From Antedon mediterranea (lineage: Eukaryota; Echinodermata; Crinoidea; Comatulida; Antedonidae), in NCBI RefSeq assembly GCF_964355755.1, contig NC_092674.1, positions 21,790,001 through 21,850,000 of the forward strand: a stretch of DNA of 60,000 nucleotides. Reading direction: 5' to 3'. The position numbers and the translations under genes are program-made. Position 1 is the first letter of the stretch. Every line of letters begins with the position of its first letter. The notes beneath the pieces are model-generated. The model was not told the origin of the DNA. It ran no database searches and saw nothing but the letters and a program-made list of their open reading frames with translations. Positions 23,845 to 37,700 of this stretch are shown here, in pieces.

Positions 23845-24440
23845 GTCAACGTAAAAAAACTAAAAGACCTGTTCTTATAAAAAAAAAAGCATTCGATAGT
23901 GGCTTGAGTATGATAAATTTCAACTCCGTAAAATAGATTTATTAAAACTAACATGGATAAAAAGATTAAAAGAAGTCCCGATCCAGGAAAATGGAAAATT
24001 ATTCCTAAATACTTTATGTATCCAATAGAATACACTTTAGGTCCTACTCAGCTTAACTTTGAAGATCATATTGACTTGAATAGAATGCCTGATTTTTATG
24101 TATCAATGTTAAAATCAGCGGTTAAGAATAATATTGTTAGTGTAGTTCCACAAAATATAGTACTGTAATATGGTACTGTAAAGTTCACAATATGAAACAT
24201 TTACCAAAAGTCGACCAATTAAATTTTAAAGTATTACATCGTATCTTTAGCTTGTAGAAAAAAATTAAAGAAGTGGAATCTTAATAAAAGTGATTATTGC
24301 GAAAAGTGTTGTATAGAAATAGAAAGTGAAAAACATATGTTGTACACCTGTAATAGTATTCAATCAGATTTGAGTAAGTTCCGTAACCTGATTGTTAAAT
24401 GTATTCCTACTAATGAAACACTACGGCCAGGTTTCCCCGA
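23845..24440 (+). pseudogene. L1/Tx1-type LINE C-terminal fragment
   Basis: Frameshifted pieces: VLIKKKAFDSGLSMI, LLKLTWIKRL, then from 23953 WKIIPKYFMYPIEYT..MPDFYVSMLKSAVKNN, then NMKHLPKVDQLNFKVLHRIF, then SDYCEKC..EIESEKHMLYTC. The last is the Cys-Cys-His-Cys motif common near the C-terminus of L1/Tx1 ORF2. This fits the downstream part of the same kind of element as 21525-21930. Confidence 0.75.
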
Positions 24441-24499
24441 ATGGTCAACAAGGCCAACAGCCATTAAGTCACGTGCTACAATGCATAGTGATACCGGAC

Positions 24500-24570
24500 C
24501 GACAGACAGACCGACAGACAGACCGACAGACCGACAGACAGACAGACAGAGAGACCGACCGACCGACATA
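24500..24570. repeat. GACA/GACC microsatellite
   Basis: Runs of GACAGACC and GACAGACA followed by ATAGTGAACTATA. The same flanking words surround the second tract at 25165-25240, so both belong to one dispersed element type. Confidence 0.9.
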
Positions 24571-24639
24571 GTGAACTATACTGACCGAAATTACTGAACA
24601 TGTTTAAAAATGTTGAAATGTTTAAAAACATTTATTTTT

Positions 24640-25268
24640 TTTTAATTTACACGTGCGTAGCCTGTCACTTTCGACGTGCTCGTATAACGTAATTTCGAGT
24701 TGAAAAGTAAGTCAAGAAAACAGAAATCGGGCAAAAAGAGTGCGCAATAACATTTAACGCGCAGTGCGCGCGCAAAAATATGCGCACTCATGGCAATTTT
24801 GTAAACGCTTAAAATTGCCTGAAATGTACTCTTATTTCATCGAAAATAAATTTTGAAAATGTTAAGCGCGCGTACGCATGCGTTACATGCGCTACGCACG
24901 TAATTGTATTGCCATATGATGATTTATGCCCTGAAATTTATGAGTACCAAATTTTATTTAATTGTGATTCATGGTTGTGAAGATATGATTACAAACGTGA
25001 TTTCGTTAAATCGTGCGTAGACCGCGTAATTTTTTATTGCGCACCGTGAAAACATAACCACATTGATTCCTGGCCATAAGGAATATACTGTAAAAAATGA
25101 AATTGACCTAGCTAGATTAAACTGATATCAAGATAAGGTCAGAAAGCGATAAAACGCATAGTGATACCGGACCGACAGACAGACAGACAGACAGACAGAC
25201 CGACCGACAGACAGACAGACAGACCGACCGACCGACATAGTGAACTATAGAGTCGCTTCCACGCGACT
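24640..25268 (+). mobile_element. Helitron/HINE-like element ending in a microsatellite and hairpin
   Basis: A GCGCA-rich body (for example CGCGCAGTGCGCGCGC near 24758) leads to TGATACCGGACC, a GACA/GACC tract (25165-25240), ATAGTGAACTATA, and a hairpin AGTCGC-TTCCAC-GCGACT at 25251-25268. A microsatellite placed just before a 3' hairpin is typical of Helentron-associated elements. The left boundary is approximate and no coding sequence is present. Confidence 0.5.
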
Positions 25269-25985
25269 AAAAAGTGTACTTTTACTTATGTGAACAGCGC
25301 CCTCAATCGTTATTTTCCCAAAAATACCACATTTTATGTGGTTTCAGAAACTGAACTGATTATAACTTTTTTTTATCGATTTTTTTTACAGTTACTTGTA
25401 ATTTACATACCACCTCTACCATTTACTACAGTTACTTCATTTACATTTACTTCTGCCGTCCACAGATACTGTATGTGATTTCCTAGTTTACTGGCAGCCA
25501 TTTTGGATTTTTCCCACCATCTTTGCAACGAGTGACCTATATTATGTACCATGTCTAAAATATGTTTCAATGACCATGATTAGGCCTACTCCATGTTTTC
25601 CAACTTTGTTTGATACCTATATGCGATTTCTGCAACCAGAATGATATTCCAGTTTAGGCTACTGGCAGCCATGTTGGATTTTGGCCACTATCTTAACAAC
25701 GAATGACCCATGTCATGCAACATGTCTAAAATATGTTTCAATGACCATGAATACTTATGTTTTGATAGTTCATTTGCCTATATGCAACTTCTGCAACAAT
25801 GAAATGTGATTTTCCCATTTATTGGCGGCCATTTTGGTTTTTGACCGCCATCTTGAAAAATAAATTACGACCAGAGTGGCTCCTAGGCAAAAATCAATTG
25901 GTAGGTCCCAACGAAGCTCCATGCCAAATTTGGCGCTTTTGTCCACTGTGTAACGATTTCCTCATTTTTTGTTGTTAAGCCACCT
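25269..25985. other. diverged GGC[AG]GCCAT[GT]TTGG-type repeats
   Basis: Three diverged units of about 155-175 bp, each with CTGGCAGCCATTTTGGAT-like sequence (about 25492, 25664, 25822), a variant of CCACCATCTT.CAACGA, and in the first two ATGTCTAAAATATGTTTCAATG. This looks like an old tandem repeat. No coding signal. Confidence 0.5.
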
Positions 25986-26464
25986 CACTATTAGTTGTAG
26001 ATATCAAATCATGCATCGATATGGCTAACCGGACATTGTGACGTCATCGTATGGCCACTCGAATATAAAATATAAGACTTTTGTCTCTTTCGCATAGCTC
26101 ATCACATTTAATAGAGCGCATCTCCACTTATCCGTATTCCATTTCCCCCCATTTTGTTATATTGTCTAGGCCCATCAATTATCTTTTGCATAATCTACCA
26201 TTTTTTAAATTGTGATGACGACATCATGTCCAAAAGCGTCAATCTAGGGTCCCTTATTTTCACCTATTCTGCACTGTATGTAGTACGTATACAGAATATA
26301 GTGTATACCGTATATACTTTGACGTGACGCAAAATAGAGAGCGCACTAACATTTTTTCAATGGCATAATCGTTTTTCTGCGCGCAATATTCTAACGTATG
26401 ACGTGCACGTGGCTTTTGTGACGCGGATAACCTAACTCGTCCGTAGTGACGAGTTCAAATCTAG
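25985..26464 (+). mobile_element. Helitron-like element, copy H1 (3' part)
   Basis: Shares AATATGGCTAACCGGACATTG/GTGACGTCATCGTATGGCCA-type blocks with 37390-37520 and ends GCGGATAACC, a hairpin AACTCGT..GACGAGTT (26434-26455) and CTAG at 26461-26464, followed by TT. The 5' terminus (GGTTATCCGC type) is missing, so the copy is 5'-truncated. The left edge is approximate. Confidence 0.6.
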
Positions 26465-28730
26465 TTTAATTTGATCATATCCGATAATTAACCGATTAAT
26501 TTTATTTTAGCTGCGGAAACACGGCCTAGATCAAATCAGTATAGCGCCAACAATAGTTGGAAAAAGTTGATGACCTTGTTATGACTTCTACCACCGAGCC
26601 TATTCCCAACTGATTCTCCCAGTAGTATAGTACGTGCATCATGCAGCAGGATCCTCCTCTCTCGCTTTTGTGTGATGTGTGACGTAGAACGCGAGAGTTT
26701 TCAACATATGACGTCGTACCGGCCGTTTTTACTACCTCTGCCTCTAGTTGTTGTTAGTCATTTCTTGTTTATGTTGTGCAATTGTGGTGTAATACGTTGG
26801 GTGATGCAACGTGTGTGTGAATACATTTGAACTGTCCAGTTATTATTAGGCCCTATCTAGCCGGCCTACTACTACTAGCCTAGGCCTAAATTTCATATTA
26901 AATTAAATTGATTTGTGAAGAGTATTATTATTTCGTCAAAAAAGGACCCGCATTTCTTATTTATTTAAGGTTTGTTGATCGATGGATGGATAGACCTAGG
27001 CCTAGGCTACTAGCTAGGCCTCCTAGCCTAGGCCTACTACTACTAGGCCTACCCCTACTAGCCTAGCTAGGCTAGGCCCGGATGGATGGATAGGCTATCT
27101 AGGCCTAGGCTAGGCCTCTAGAGGCCTACTAGTAGGCTAGGCCTAGAAGAACTAGGCCTATAGGCCTCTAGGCTATAGATAAATATAGTACTCGGCCTCG
27201 TACGTTTGTAGCCTAGACAAGGCCTAGGCCTAGCCTAATCTAGACAGTACTAACCTAGATAGGCCTGGCCCCTTTTTATAAGGCTACACTAGGCCTAGAT
27301 AGGCTAGCTTACTAATATAAGGATACCTAGCTAGACTAGGCCTAGAGGCAGGCATATAGGCTACTTTATAGACCTATAATAGGCCACAAGTAGTAGCTAG
27401 GCCAGCCTACTCTAAGTAGTATCGTAGGCTAAAGAAAGAGAGAGTGCCTAAATTATAGCCAGCAGTAGGCCTATGTGTTTGTTTATGGCTCCTACCTAGT
27501 AGGAAGGCCTACTAAGGCCTAAAGTTTTCAACAGATAGGCCTATAAGATTGTATTTGTAGTATGCTTACAGTATATAAGATTTATTGCAAATAGCGTGCA
27601 CGACAAATGGTGGGTATGATTGGTGAGCAAACATCACGACACGATGTGATTTGTTGTCTGTACGTACGCGCTGTGCAATGAAATCAAGCAATTTGCGATT
27701 ATATTATTATCCTACTAAAAACTAGCTAGATAGGACTAGGCCTACTCGTTATTTGCCTGCCCTACTAGTTTAGGGCTAGGCCTCTGTAGACGTAGGCTTT
27801 TCTAGCTACTAGGCTAAAGTTATATTAATAGTATTTATTAATTAGATGATATCAATTAGGTATGGCATAATAGGTCTAGGCCTAGCAGGCCTACTAGTAG
27901 GTCTTAACATATTATTTACATTTATTTAAGTAAAAACTTGAATCTAATTAATTACAAATCAAGAGCATAATAACATTATTCTACAGTGATAATTTACAAG
28001 CCTATTATACAGGCCTAAGTTCTGATATAGTTTTTTAGGATTATTGATTATTTCTACCTACTGTAGTGTAATACAATGTTTTTTTCATGCATTTACCTGG
28101 ATTTGCTTCTGAATACAGTATGTAACAAAATTCAGCCTGGATATAAAAATATTATCTACTTAAAATTTAGACACTAGAACTATTGAATTATGGTCAATTG
28201 TTCTCCATTTTAAAGGATGTAATATCACAATTTCTTCACTTATATTTCATGCACATCATGTTCTACTCCACCAACCCAATTTTATCCTTTCCAATTATTG
28301 TTGTTCATTGATCATCTTTAGATGTTCTCTTTTCAACATCATTCACAACTGCCTCTATAATACCCCTGTTGAGTTCGTTTGGCCTATGTTTCTGAGCAGG
28401 TACAAACTGTAACTAGGAATTCCCTTGTTAAAACAATGAACTTCCATTCCAACAAGAATCCAGTATTTTAGGATATGACATATACTTATTATACAGTACA
28501 AGTTCACAATTAACTCTCTCAATTGATAACAAATATCCTATTTTTTCCTATTACCATTCAATCCATCCAATCCCTTTGTTATGCAAAACCAATTTCAAAC
28601 ACAATCACACCTTTTTATACCTGATTCAGTGATCCAGAAATAACTCTATAGCTGCATGTATTTTACATTTCACATGATAAGTAAATAAAATGTTTTGATG
28701 TTTAATCAATATTTTGATTTGGTTTTGTAG
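26465..28730 (+). promoter_or_regulatory. candidate 5' region of the CXorf38-like gene
   Basis: Upstream flank and probable 5' UTR intron. The acceptor TTTTGTAG at 28730 shows that an upstream non-coding exon exists. Two CRE-like words lie at 26680-26687 (TGACGTAG) and 26709-26715 (TGACGTC), in the only CpG-bearing stretch nearby (about 26640-26800). No TATA box or transcription start can be fixed by eye. The GGCCTA-rich tract lies between. Confidence 0.3.
26870..27920. repeat. GGCCTA/TAGGCC-rich low-complexity tract
   Basis: Dense, irregular recurrence of AGGCCTA, TAGGCC, CTAGCCTA and GCTAG words, most compact at 26985-27330. The words are self-complementary (AGGCCT), so the tract is rich in short palindromes on both strands. 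There is no fixed period and no coding frame. Similar isolated words occur elsewhere in the window. Confidence 0.85.
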
Positions 28731-28742
28731 AACAATCTAAAC

Positions 28743-31700
28743 ATGGCGATGACACCAAGTTTGAAGAGGTGTATGAATGATGAAGAATATAAAAACTGGA
28801 TAAAGTTAAACCATGGACTGATGTTACTAAATAAAAGTGTTTATCCATACTGTGAAAAAGAAATAACTAATTTTCATGAATATTTAAAAAAATCTATTGA
28901 CCAAAAATGCAGTTCATGTGAGGCAGGAGAAAACACAATGTGTGAAAGTTGTATAAAGATGTGGACAGCTGAAATAGAGAGTAAACTTAAACAAGGGGGG
29001 AAAAGGGGAGGAAATAAAAAAGGAAAAAAGGAAGAAGGAAAAAAAGAAGAAACAAAAGAGAAAAAAATAGAGTGGAGTAACGTAAACAAAGGTTACTGGC
29101 GAACATACAATTGGGAAGTCGCAAAGGCTTATATGAATCATGGACAAACCCCTAAGCTTAAGTACGAGCCAGATACAAGTTCTCTATTTAGTCTCATGCG
29201 TAATTGTAACCTATTTAAAATAAAGGATGATAGAATTAACAAGGTAAATATGATTTTAATTATATAATTCTGTATATTTATTGGTGTAAAAGCCTCATTT
29301 AAAAAATATATTCGTTTTCTATATAAATTTACGTAAGGGCAAAATTTAGTAAATCGTGCGTTATTTCTAGAATGTTTACTTGATGGTATATAAAGTTGGT
29401 TAGAATCTTGGTACTGATTTTAACCACCTGATTAAATTTAGTTAGATAATTTAGTTATTGACAATTAAAACGAATTTAGGTTCAACGATTTGCCCCAAAT
29501 AGGAGTGTTTTTCGATCGTGGTATACCTTGTCTAATGGATGTCTTCTTGAAAAATACCCGCACACAATAATACAAGGATGCTCCGCATTTACCTATCTCC
29601 TCCTACAATAATTGTTTTTAATGGCTGAAAACCGGTTGAACAGCTCGAGCACAGTATCATAATGTTGAAGACAGGCCGATTTTCTAAAAAAAATACTATT
29701 TTGATAGATTTAATATAAGTTTGTACAAATGTATTGATTTGCGATAAATGGAACATTCCAATCTCTCAGACTCCAAGTTTGTAGGTAGCCCTTGGTTTAA
29801 CACAAGTAGGTAAATTTATGGACCCTTGGAGAATAAACTTAAAACTGAGATAGTATTGCAATACTTTGACAATATTGTAATACATATTAAGCATTTTTGG
29901 TCGCCATTTGAATCAAAATTTTATATAAACACCTATACACAGAACATTTATTACTGTGACTGTGGGTAAGGCTCTTTACTGTGTTTAGTGGTATATTATT
30001 GGTAGGCATATAAAACATTTAAAACAATATTTCGTTACTGAGTGGATAAAGAATATAATTATTTAAAAATTGTTCTTCCCATCCTCTTCCCCATCCCTCA
30101 ACTCTAATGTTATTACAAAACACAAATTGGGTTCGTTTAAATGAGTTCAAATAAAAAATTTGGACTCATTTTTATGACAAGTTTCTCCTTCGGAAGTAGG
30201 CCTAATTCCCAGGGTGCTTTTAGTTGACTACATTAATCATCGTTTCTATTTATTCGTTTCTGAAAACGACAATGTATAGTCCTGCGGTACGTACATTTTA
30301 AATCATCAGTTTTTTTACGCTGAAATTACTGTGTATTCGAGAACCATCTGTGGACACGACCTAGTTTTTCATAATTACAGTAGGAAAAATCTCATTTATT
30401 CTGATCCTGTTTAGCTCACTTTTTTTTAACATGAGAAGACTTTTATTAGGGTCTTCTTTGACACAGTTTGGATGATGGGAAGTGTAAGAGAAAGCTTCGA
30501 ATGTATTTAATGGTTAAATGTTATAAGAAAACGGTTTTCCTAATCTCAATTTCAAAGCAGTTTTTAGCATTGGTCCTGAGTGTCTATTTTCCACTTGTTG
30601 CATTACTTTTAATTATCAACTGGAGTTGTCAACTTATTGGTCTCCATTTTAAGTGTCTGTATTTTGTTTCATTTTGCTCTTTTTTATCTTCATGTTGTGT
30701 GTTAGTATCCTCTTGGCTATGGGCGGCCATTAGGGCCAAAATAGACAAACGTTGCTGTACGAACAATTCCACTCCCGTAAGCCAAACTAATGGTGTTAAA
30801 GACATAATTCCTCGATTGACAAAACAATTATTGCGCTGCGCAATTTGTTGAACACAAAATAATATTAATAACACAAAACTACCTAGGCCTAGGCATAAAC
30901 TAACGTTCAGTAAACTCTGGTCCGCAACCAAATTTTTGTAGGGCCGCAAAAAATTGGAAAAAAACGGCTTTATTTTAAAGCAATACACACCTTACATCAA
31001 AATAATAGTGAAGTGTGATGAATGTGACATTTATTTGTCACACATGTAAATTATTATGACTAAATATAACTGCAATTCAATCAAGCTGTAGTGGACAATT
31101 TTAATTTAATAATTATTGCAATAGACCATGATATTGAATGAAGCAACAAAACTCGCAAATACAAAGAAAACCACTGGGAATTACTACTTAAAACCACAAA
31201 ACATTTTGGACTTGAGATTAGAAACATTATATACTCCCAGAAAATAATTTAGCTCTATCCATTTTTGTTTAGATTTGTTTTGTTAGAAATAAAGTAATGC
31301 ACAGCGGCATGACAGTGTCAACAGAAAATTTTAGACATGATCTAAACGTAATTGAGGGCATGTTAAATACAGTATCCACGATGTATAAGCATGATCCAGA
31401 GACAATTAAGACGATAAAATGTGATTATAAACAGGTAAGATTTCATAATTTAATATGTTTTCAATACAGCAGAGTTGTAATGAGTGTTAAACAATGTTAC
31501 GGACAAATGTTCTGGTAGGAGGTTTAAATTCTTTGTATGTTTTTTATGCAAGAATACCACATACCCACTTTAAAAAAAAAATTTGCGCCAAAATATCCTG
31601 TTGCTAAAAATAGAACAGCGAAAATATGAACGTTACGGACGGACAAGATAAAATTGACAGTTCCTAAATATTAAGATTTGAGTACAATTTCTATCTAGGA

Positions 31701-34700
31701 AAATAAGACTAGACCATAAATTTGTATTAGTAAAGTAAATTTAGTGATATGGTTGTACAAATATCTCAAAGATTTTTTTGAAAAAAAAATTGTATTTTGA
31801 AATAATCCAAAAACTAAATTGTTACGGACGGACACTTTTTTGTGTTACGGACGGATACTTTTGCTCCTAAAACATTGACCCACTTTCATAATAAAAATTG
31901 CCAATATGTTTTATTTTCTGGAAATATATTGTTTAATCAATAAGTTTGCTTGTACTGCGCTATGTATTTAGGTTTTTAATATAATTAAATGCCAAAGTTA
32001 CGACCTGTTAAAGCTAATACGTTCAAATGACTAATTGGCTACAAAAAACATGGTAAATGCCTAGATTCATTAACATAGTAAACAATTAAAAAGTTGTTAT
32101 ATGATCATGAAAACAGTGTATTTAGTTATTTAGTTCACATTATGATTATCTCATTAGCATTGGTAGTTACACTTTTACAGGAAAAATAAACTTTTTTTGT
32201 TGGCGCTCCTATTATTTTTTTTTGAACCAATTAAATGTTGTTTTGTTACGGACGGACATAAAAAATGCCTATATATTGTGTGTAATATGTCCGTCCGTAA
32301 CAAAAATGGAAGGACATACATTTTAATTGGGTAAAAAAAAATAACAAGAGGGCTTCCAAAAATATTTTTATTTTTTTCTGTTACTATGAAACCCAATGAG
32401 ATAGTTAAATGTGTTTTTGAGATGATATACTTTTTTACAGGATCATTTAAAAACTTATTTACACTTTTTATTTTACGGACGGACATTTTAGCATTAGTTA
32501 GTAATCGACTAAGAATTTGAGTCAATAAACATCATTTTTTGAAATTTTTTTCAGTATATAAATTTTAACTATTTTAATCTTTATTGTTATTGACAAGTAA
32601 TTTATCTGTTAGTTATGAGGGTTTTAACCTATACTGATAGAAAATTCCGTAACGCTCAGATTTATACCCCTTGTTAAAAAATGGTACATTCCTCAATTCA
32701 ATTCAATTCAATAAACTTTATTGCCAAACTCATAAATGGCTTGAAACTTTGGCTGAAAGTACACACATTAAAATTGTCTAAAAGTATTGTCGCACAAACA
32801 GTAAAAAGAATAAAATCACATAAAACAGAGAACAAGGTGTTATATAAAAAATTTAAAAGAGGACACAAATAGTACAAATTGAGTTAAAAATACAGCTAAG
32901 ATACTTATTGCAGTTATCGTAATAAAATGCCTCATAGCAGATGGGAGAAAGGATCTAAGTAGGCGTTCAGTGTTCCAGCGAGGATATGTAATGCACCAAG
33001 TAGAAAATTGACTGACATTATCAAAATATGACTTAGGGTCATCATGTTTTATCAGGCCGGTGTCATCAGCGTATTTCACAGTAAAGCATTTGGTTAAAAC
33101 TAGATCATCTGAACATTTAAAATCATTAGTATAAAGAAAATAAAATAGGAGATAAAACACAACCTTGTGGTGCACCAGTATTGCACATAAGTTTTTCTGA
33201 AAAATTATCAATAAAACAGACGAATTGTTCCCTATCTTTTAAAAAATCATTGATCTATAAAATAGTAGCTGGATTTATTTAAGGATTTTATCCAGATTCT
33301 AGGAATTTCAAATGTACGCAGTGACCAGTTGAACAACAACGAAAACACTTGCGAGAGTTGCTCATTGCACTCTTTTAGCACCTTCCCACTGACTTTATCC
33401 GGCCCTACTGCTTTCTTGATGTTAATTTTCCCAAACATGAACTTGACATCAGATGTGTCAACCACCACAGGGTTGTCATGTAATCCGCTATCTACTATCT
33501 CGTTAACAGTTTGAGATCTTTTTGTACTAAAGTCCTTGTCGTCAAACCGAGTGTAGAAAGAGTTTAACTCGCTCGCCATTTTTTTCCCATTTCCTGCTGT
33601 AATATTATTACCCATCTTATTTCCATAACCTGTCATGTAGCGCATACTATTCCATACCTGCTTGCTGTTTCCAGACTTAAACTTTGCCTCCACTTTTTTT
33701 TCCATACTGTTTCTTACTGCGAGCTACTTCTTTTTTTAATTCCTTCTGTATTTTTCTCCTTTCATCATGGTTAGCACATTTTTGCTTTCTTTGCACTAAT
33801 TTCTTAATATTTCCATTTAACCAAGGTTTATTATTAGTAGGTATCCCAATGAAGCGGATTTTCGTTACCGCGATTTTAACACGTTCGTGAAATTTCAAAA
33901 AGTGACGTGTCTTTGAAGTTAAAAATATACTATTTCTTATATACACATGTGAATAAAAATTATATGTCTGGAAAGATCTTGTTTAAGGGATTATTTTCAT
34001 ATATTTTTAATCTATGTTTATTAAATATTTTAATAGAAAACGCGAGTTAAAAATGAGGTACAAAAGCCGGCGAGCCGAAATCCGCGCGCTAAAAATAACT
34101 TTGGAAAACACCTACCCATTTTCAAAACACGATCGCACGAGGTCCATAATAGGTGGTGGAGTAATTTTTGTTGCATGTTATCAGGCTTTAAATACTCTTT
34201 ATTTTGATATGTAAATCGGTTATTATTATTATGTACATCCGCCTCAAATGTCAATTTTAACGATAACAATTTAATTTTTTAGTCTTTCCCATTATCAAAA
34301 TCTGGCTAATTTAGTATTGAATTGAAGCTAATTTATATTTCTGTTTGATAAACCACATCGTTTTATTTGACTTTGCGTGGACCTCGTGCGAAGAGGCCAA
34401 CAAGACCAACCACTGAAAAAAATAATCCCTACCATAAATATCAGTGTTTACCATTTTCCTTACGGGGGGGATTCAGTTCTCCGCTTATTACTAAATTACC
34501 GTCGCCCAGACAATGTGCATGGTATGCATGTTTAGCGCGTTAATTAATGATTGGATAACCCCTGCAGTGGACTGTTCCATTTTCTGAACTAGTCTTCGCC
34601 GCACACGAGGCATGTCGAAAAATGTCGCCTCTCATGGAATATTTGCTTCGAAACGTCAATTTTACCGATTTATTAAATTATTTAATAAGTGGAATATTTA

Positions 34701-37700
34701 TAAATCTACTATATAAAGCAAGTACGTTAGGAAGAAATGTACCGAAGAAATTTAAGAAGCTTTGATTTTGCTATGCAGCGGCTGTAAGCCATTCTATGTA
34801 GGCGGCCGAAACGCGCTTTGGCCTGTGTTGCCGTTGTATATCTACGCTGTTTCTAGGCCTAAATTTTATTCCGTATATTTCAATTCAAAGTGCAACTTTT
34901 GGTTAGAATAATCGAAAGGGAAATAAAATTAAACATGTTACAATTATACCATTGAGGTAATTACTTTGTTAAATAAAAAATTTCTTCCCGATATTTCTTA
35001 GGCAGAATTTAGCGTCAGGCTTTTATTTAGACCTTTAGCTAGGGGCCTATATAACTTAACTTGTAGTAGGCGCGGCCGAGTCTACGTTCGGCCCGGCGGC
35101 GCTCCAAATGGAATCGAACACATAATAAGCACGGGCTTAATTCTTATTTTTGGCGGTTCGAAAATCAATTAAAATAATATATGATTATAAATATAACTTG
35201 TTATATTAATATTAACATAAAAATGTATACTTACGAAAAATAATATTTAATGAAAAGAAACAATACCCACACAGTTTTTTAACGCAATATTTTTTTTTCT
35301 TCACATTTTAACATTTTTTAACAATATTTTATGTTGTATTTCAGAATTACCTACCTGTCAATATAAATAACCTTACTAAAATACATATTACATTTTATGC
35401 AATGCAAAAAAAAAGAAGTTAATTCACACATTGGTTCAAAAGTTATGAATCATTTAAAGACAGGAACTTTTTGGGCTTTTTTGAGACATTGGGAAAATCA
35501 CGCGTAAAAAGCCCTCGGACGAATTTTGGAGGGCGATATCTAAAAAAAAAAATGTCGAGGACACCCAAAAAAAAATATTCTTGTACAACTCTGTTGTATC
35601 TATGGGTTTGGAAAAAATAAGAACTTTAAAATTATTAGTATAAAAGTTATAACCCTTCAAATATGGGTTCAAATATAATTAGAAAAAGTGCCATTTTTCA
35701 AGCAAAAATCACTGTTTTTTGGGCACTTTAACGGACCATAACTTTTGAATGGATAATCCGATTTCAATCATTTAAATTGCAAAAGTTTATGTTCAGTAAG
35801 TTCCTTCTGATTAACTGAAAGAAAAAGTACCATCATTAATTTGAATTTTTACATTGGGATACCTATTATTAGGGAACAGCTTAATTTTCCTTTCCTTAAA
35901 TAATAATTCCAACACAAAAATCAATGTATCCGGATATCGCATCTGTCGCATCATGAATTGTGGCACCTTCTATAAAAATATTCCAGTTGGTTGATTCAAA
36001 GCATCCTTTAGAAGAGTTGAAGTTTATCAATAGTGCTATCTGATATGAAGTATAGAGTACAGTAAAGTTTTTCTGTATTCCAAATGTGTACACATTAACC
36101 ATACTTGTTCATTTTGATTAAATGATAGAAGCTTAATGCAAAACTTCATGCACACAAAAAAATGAAGAAGAAAGGCCTAGCTTGAGAATAGCATATGGTG
36201 TTGATGAATTCCATCCATCAAAACCTTTTGTGTTTTATTTCAACTATTTTTTATATAAATTTATATTACTTTTGAAATGATTTTTAGAGTGGTGGAGTAA
36301 GTGTAAGGCTGCAAATGCAGGGGCGGACATATTTTTTGTCTAACTTTTTTTAATTATTAATTGATAATAATAATTAATTTTTATTTATTGATTATATAAT
36401 TTCCAGAATGTATTAGCTTACCAGAAGTACCTTCGTCGAGGACTTCCTCTGAAGTTAAAAATGTCGCATGTGATTTACCGGCGGAAAAAATAGGCGGGAT
36501 ACGATGGTATTGCTGTTTGGTAGCCCGATATATACTATGTGGGGCCTGTGTCCTGGACTTCTGGGCAACCCCCTTAAAATAGTTCTGCGACCGCCCCTGA
36601 AGATCTGTGGTAGATGCTATTTAGGTGATCATTTAGAATAAAATGATCACCTATTGTTATTGTATGAAATCTTTATTATTGGTTATCCGCAACGAAGTTG
36701 CAGGATAACCTCTTGTGATTGTACGAAATCATTCTGTATGATTTTTGTGTAACGCTTTTCTCTAAAACTCGCAAACATAACATTTCGGTAACTATCTTAA
36801 CATATTGACATTTACGTAACGTCGTCAAGCGAAGCTTTTCATGACGTTTACAATTGCGCAACGTGACTTACGCGCAATTTAACGATTTTGTCGTATTTAA
36901 CGTAGCTCAACAACCAAATAACATTTCAACTTGAAACTTTGCAAAAGTTTAATTTATATCATGCGCTAACTTTCTGTTGAAAAAAAATTGCGTGTTTTAC
37001 ACAAAGTTACGCGCGCACGCGCATTTAAAATTTCAAAATGCGCAACAATAATTTATAATCAACTTTCTACGCGTTTCATGTCGTTTTAAGCATGTCAAAA
37101 ATTCCCACGCGTGCGCACATTTTTATGTGTGCGGTGCGCACGTAGTATTGAAAACGTACTTTTTTCGCGTGATTTATATTTTTCCAGCCTTTTCTAGTAA
37201 TTTTACCAAATTTTAAACAATTTCGACTTAAAGATACGTCATACGAGCACGTCGAATTGGACAATTTGCGCGCGTTTTTTATGAAAAGGTTAAAAAATTT
37301 GTTTAAAATATGACTTTTTTTAAACAGTCGTAATTTCTAAACTAGACGGTCAACTTTTTGTGGATGGCATATTCTGGAAGTAGATGAGTTGTAGATATCG
37401 GATCAGGTATTAATATGGCTAACCGGACATTGTGACGTCATCGTATGGCCATGCGAATATAAAATTTAGGATTTTTGTATCTTTCGTCATAGCTCATCAC
37501 ATTGAATAGAGCGCATCTCCACTTATCCGTTTTCCATTTTCACCCCGATTTTGATTTTGTCTAGGTCAATCAAGTATCTTTCGCATGAGTTAAAAATATT
37601 TTAATTGTTTTGACGTCATCATGCCTAAAAATTTAAATCACGTGTGGCATTAATTTCATCTTTACAGTAAATTTTAATCTGTTATAGCTCGTAAGAATAA

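Noticed and set aside
30468-30988. 127-codon plus-strand frame and overlapping 119-codon minus-strand frame
   Set aside because: They overlap antisense, match no family I know, lie in an intron and have no splice or promoter support; hydrophobic composition follows from T-rich DNA.
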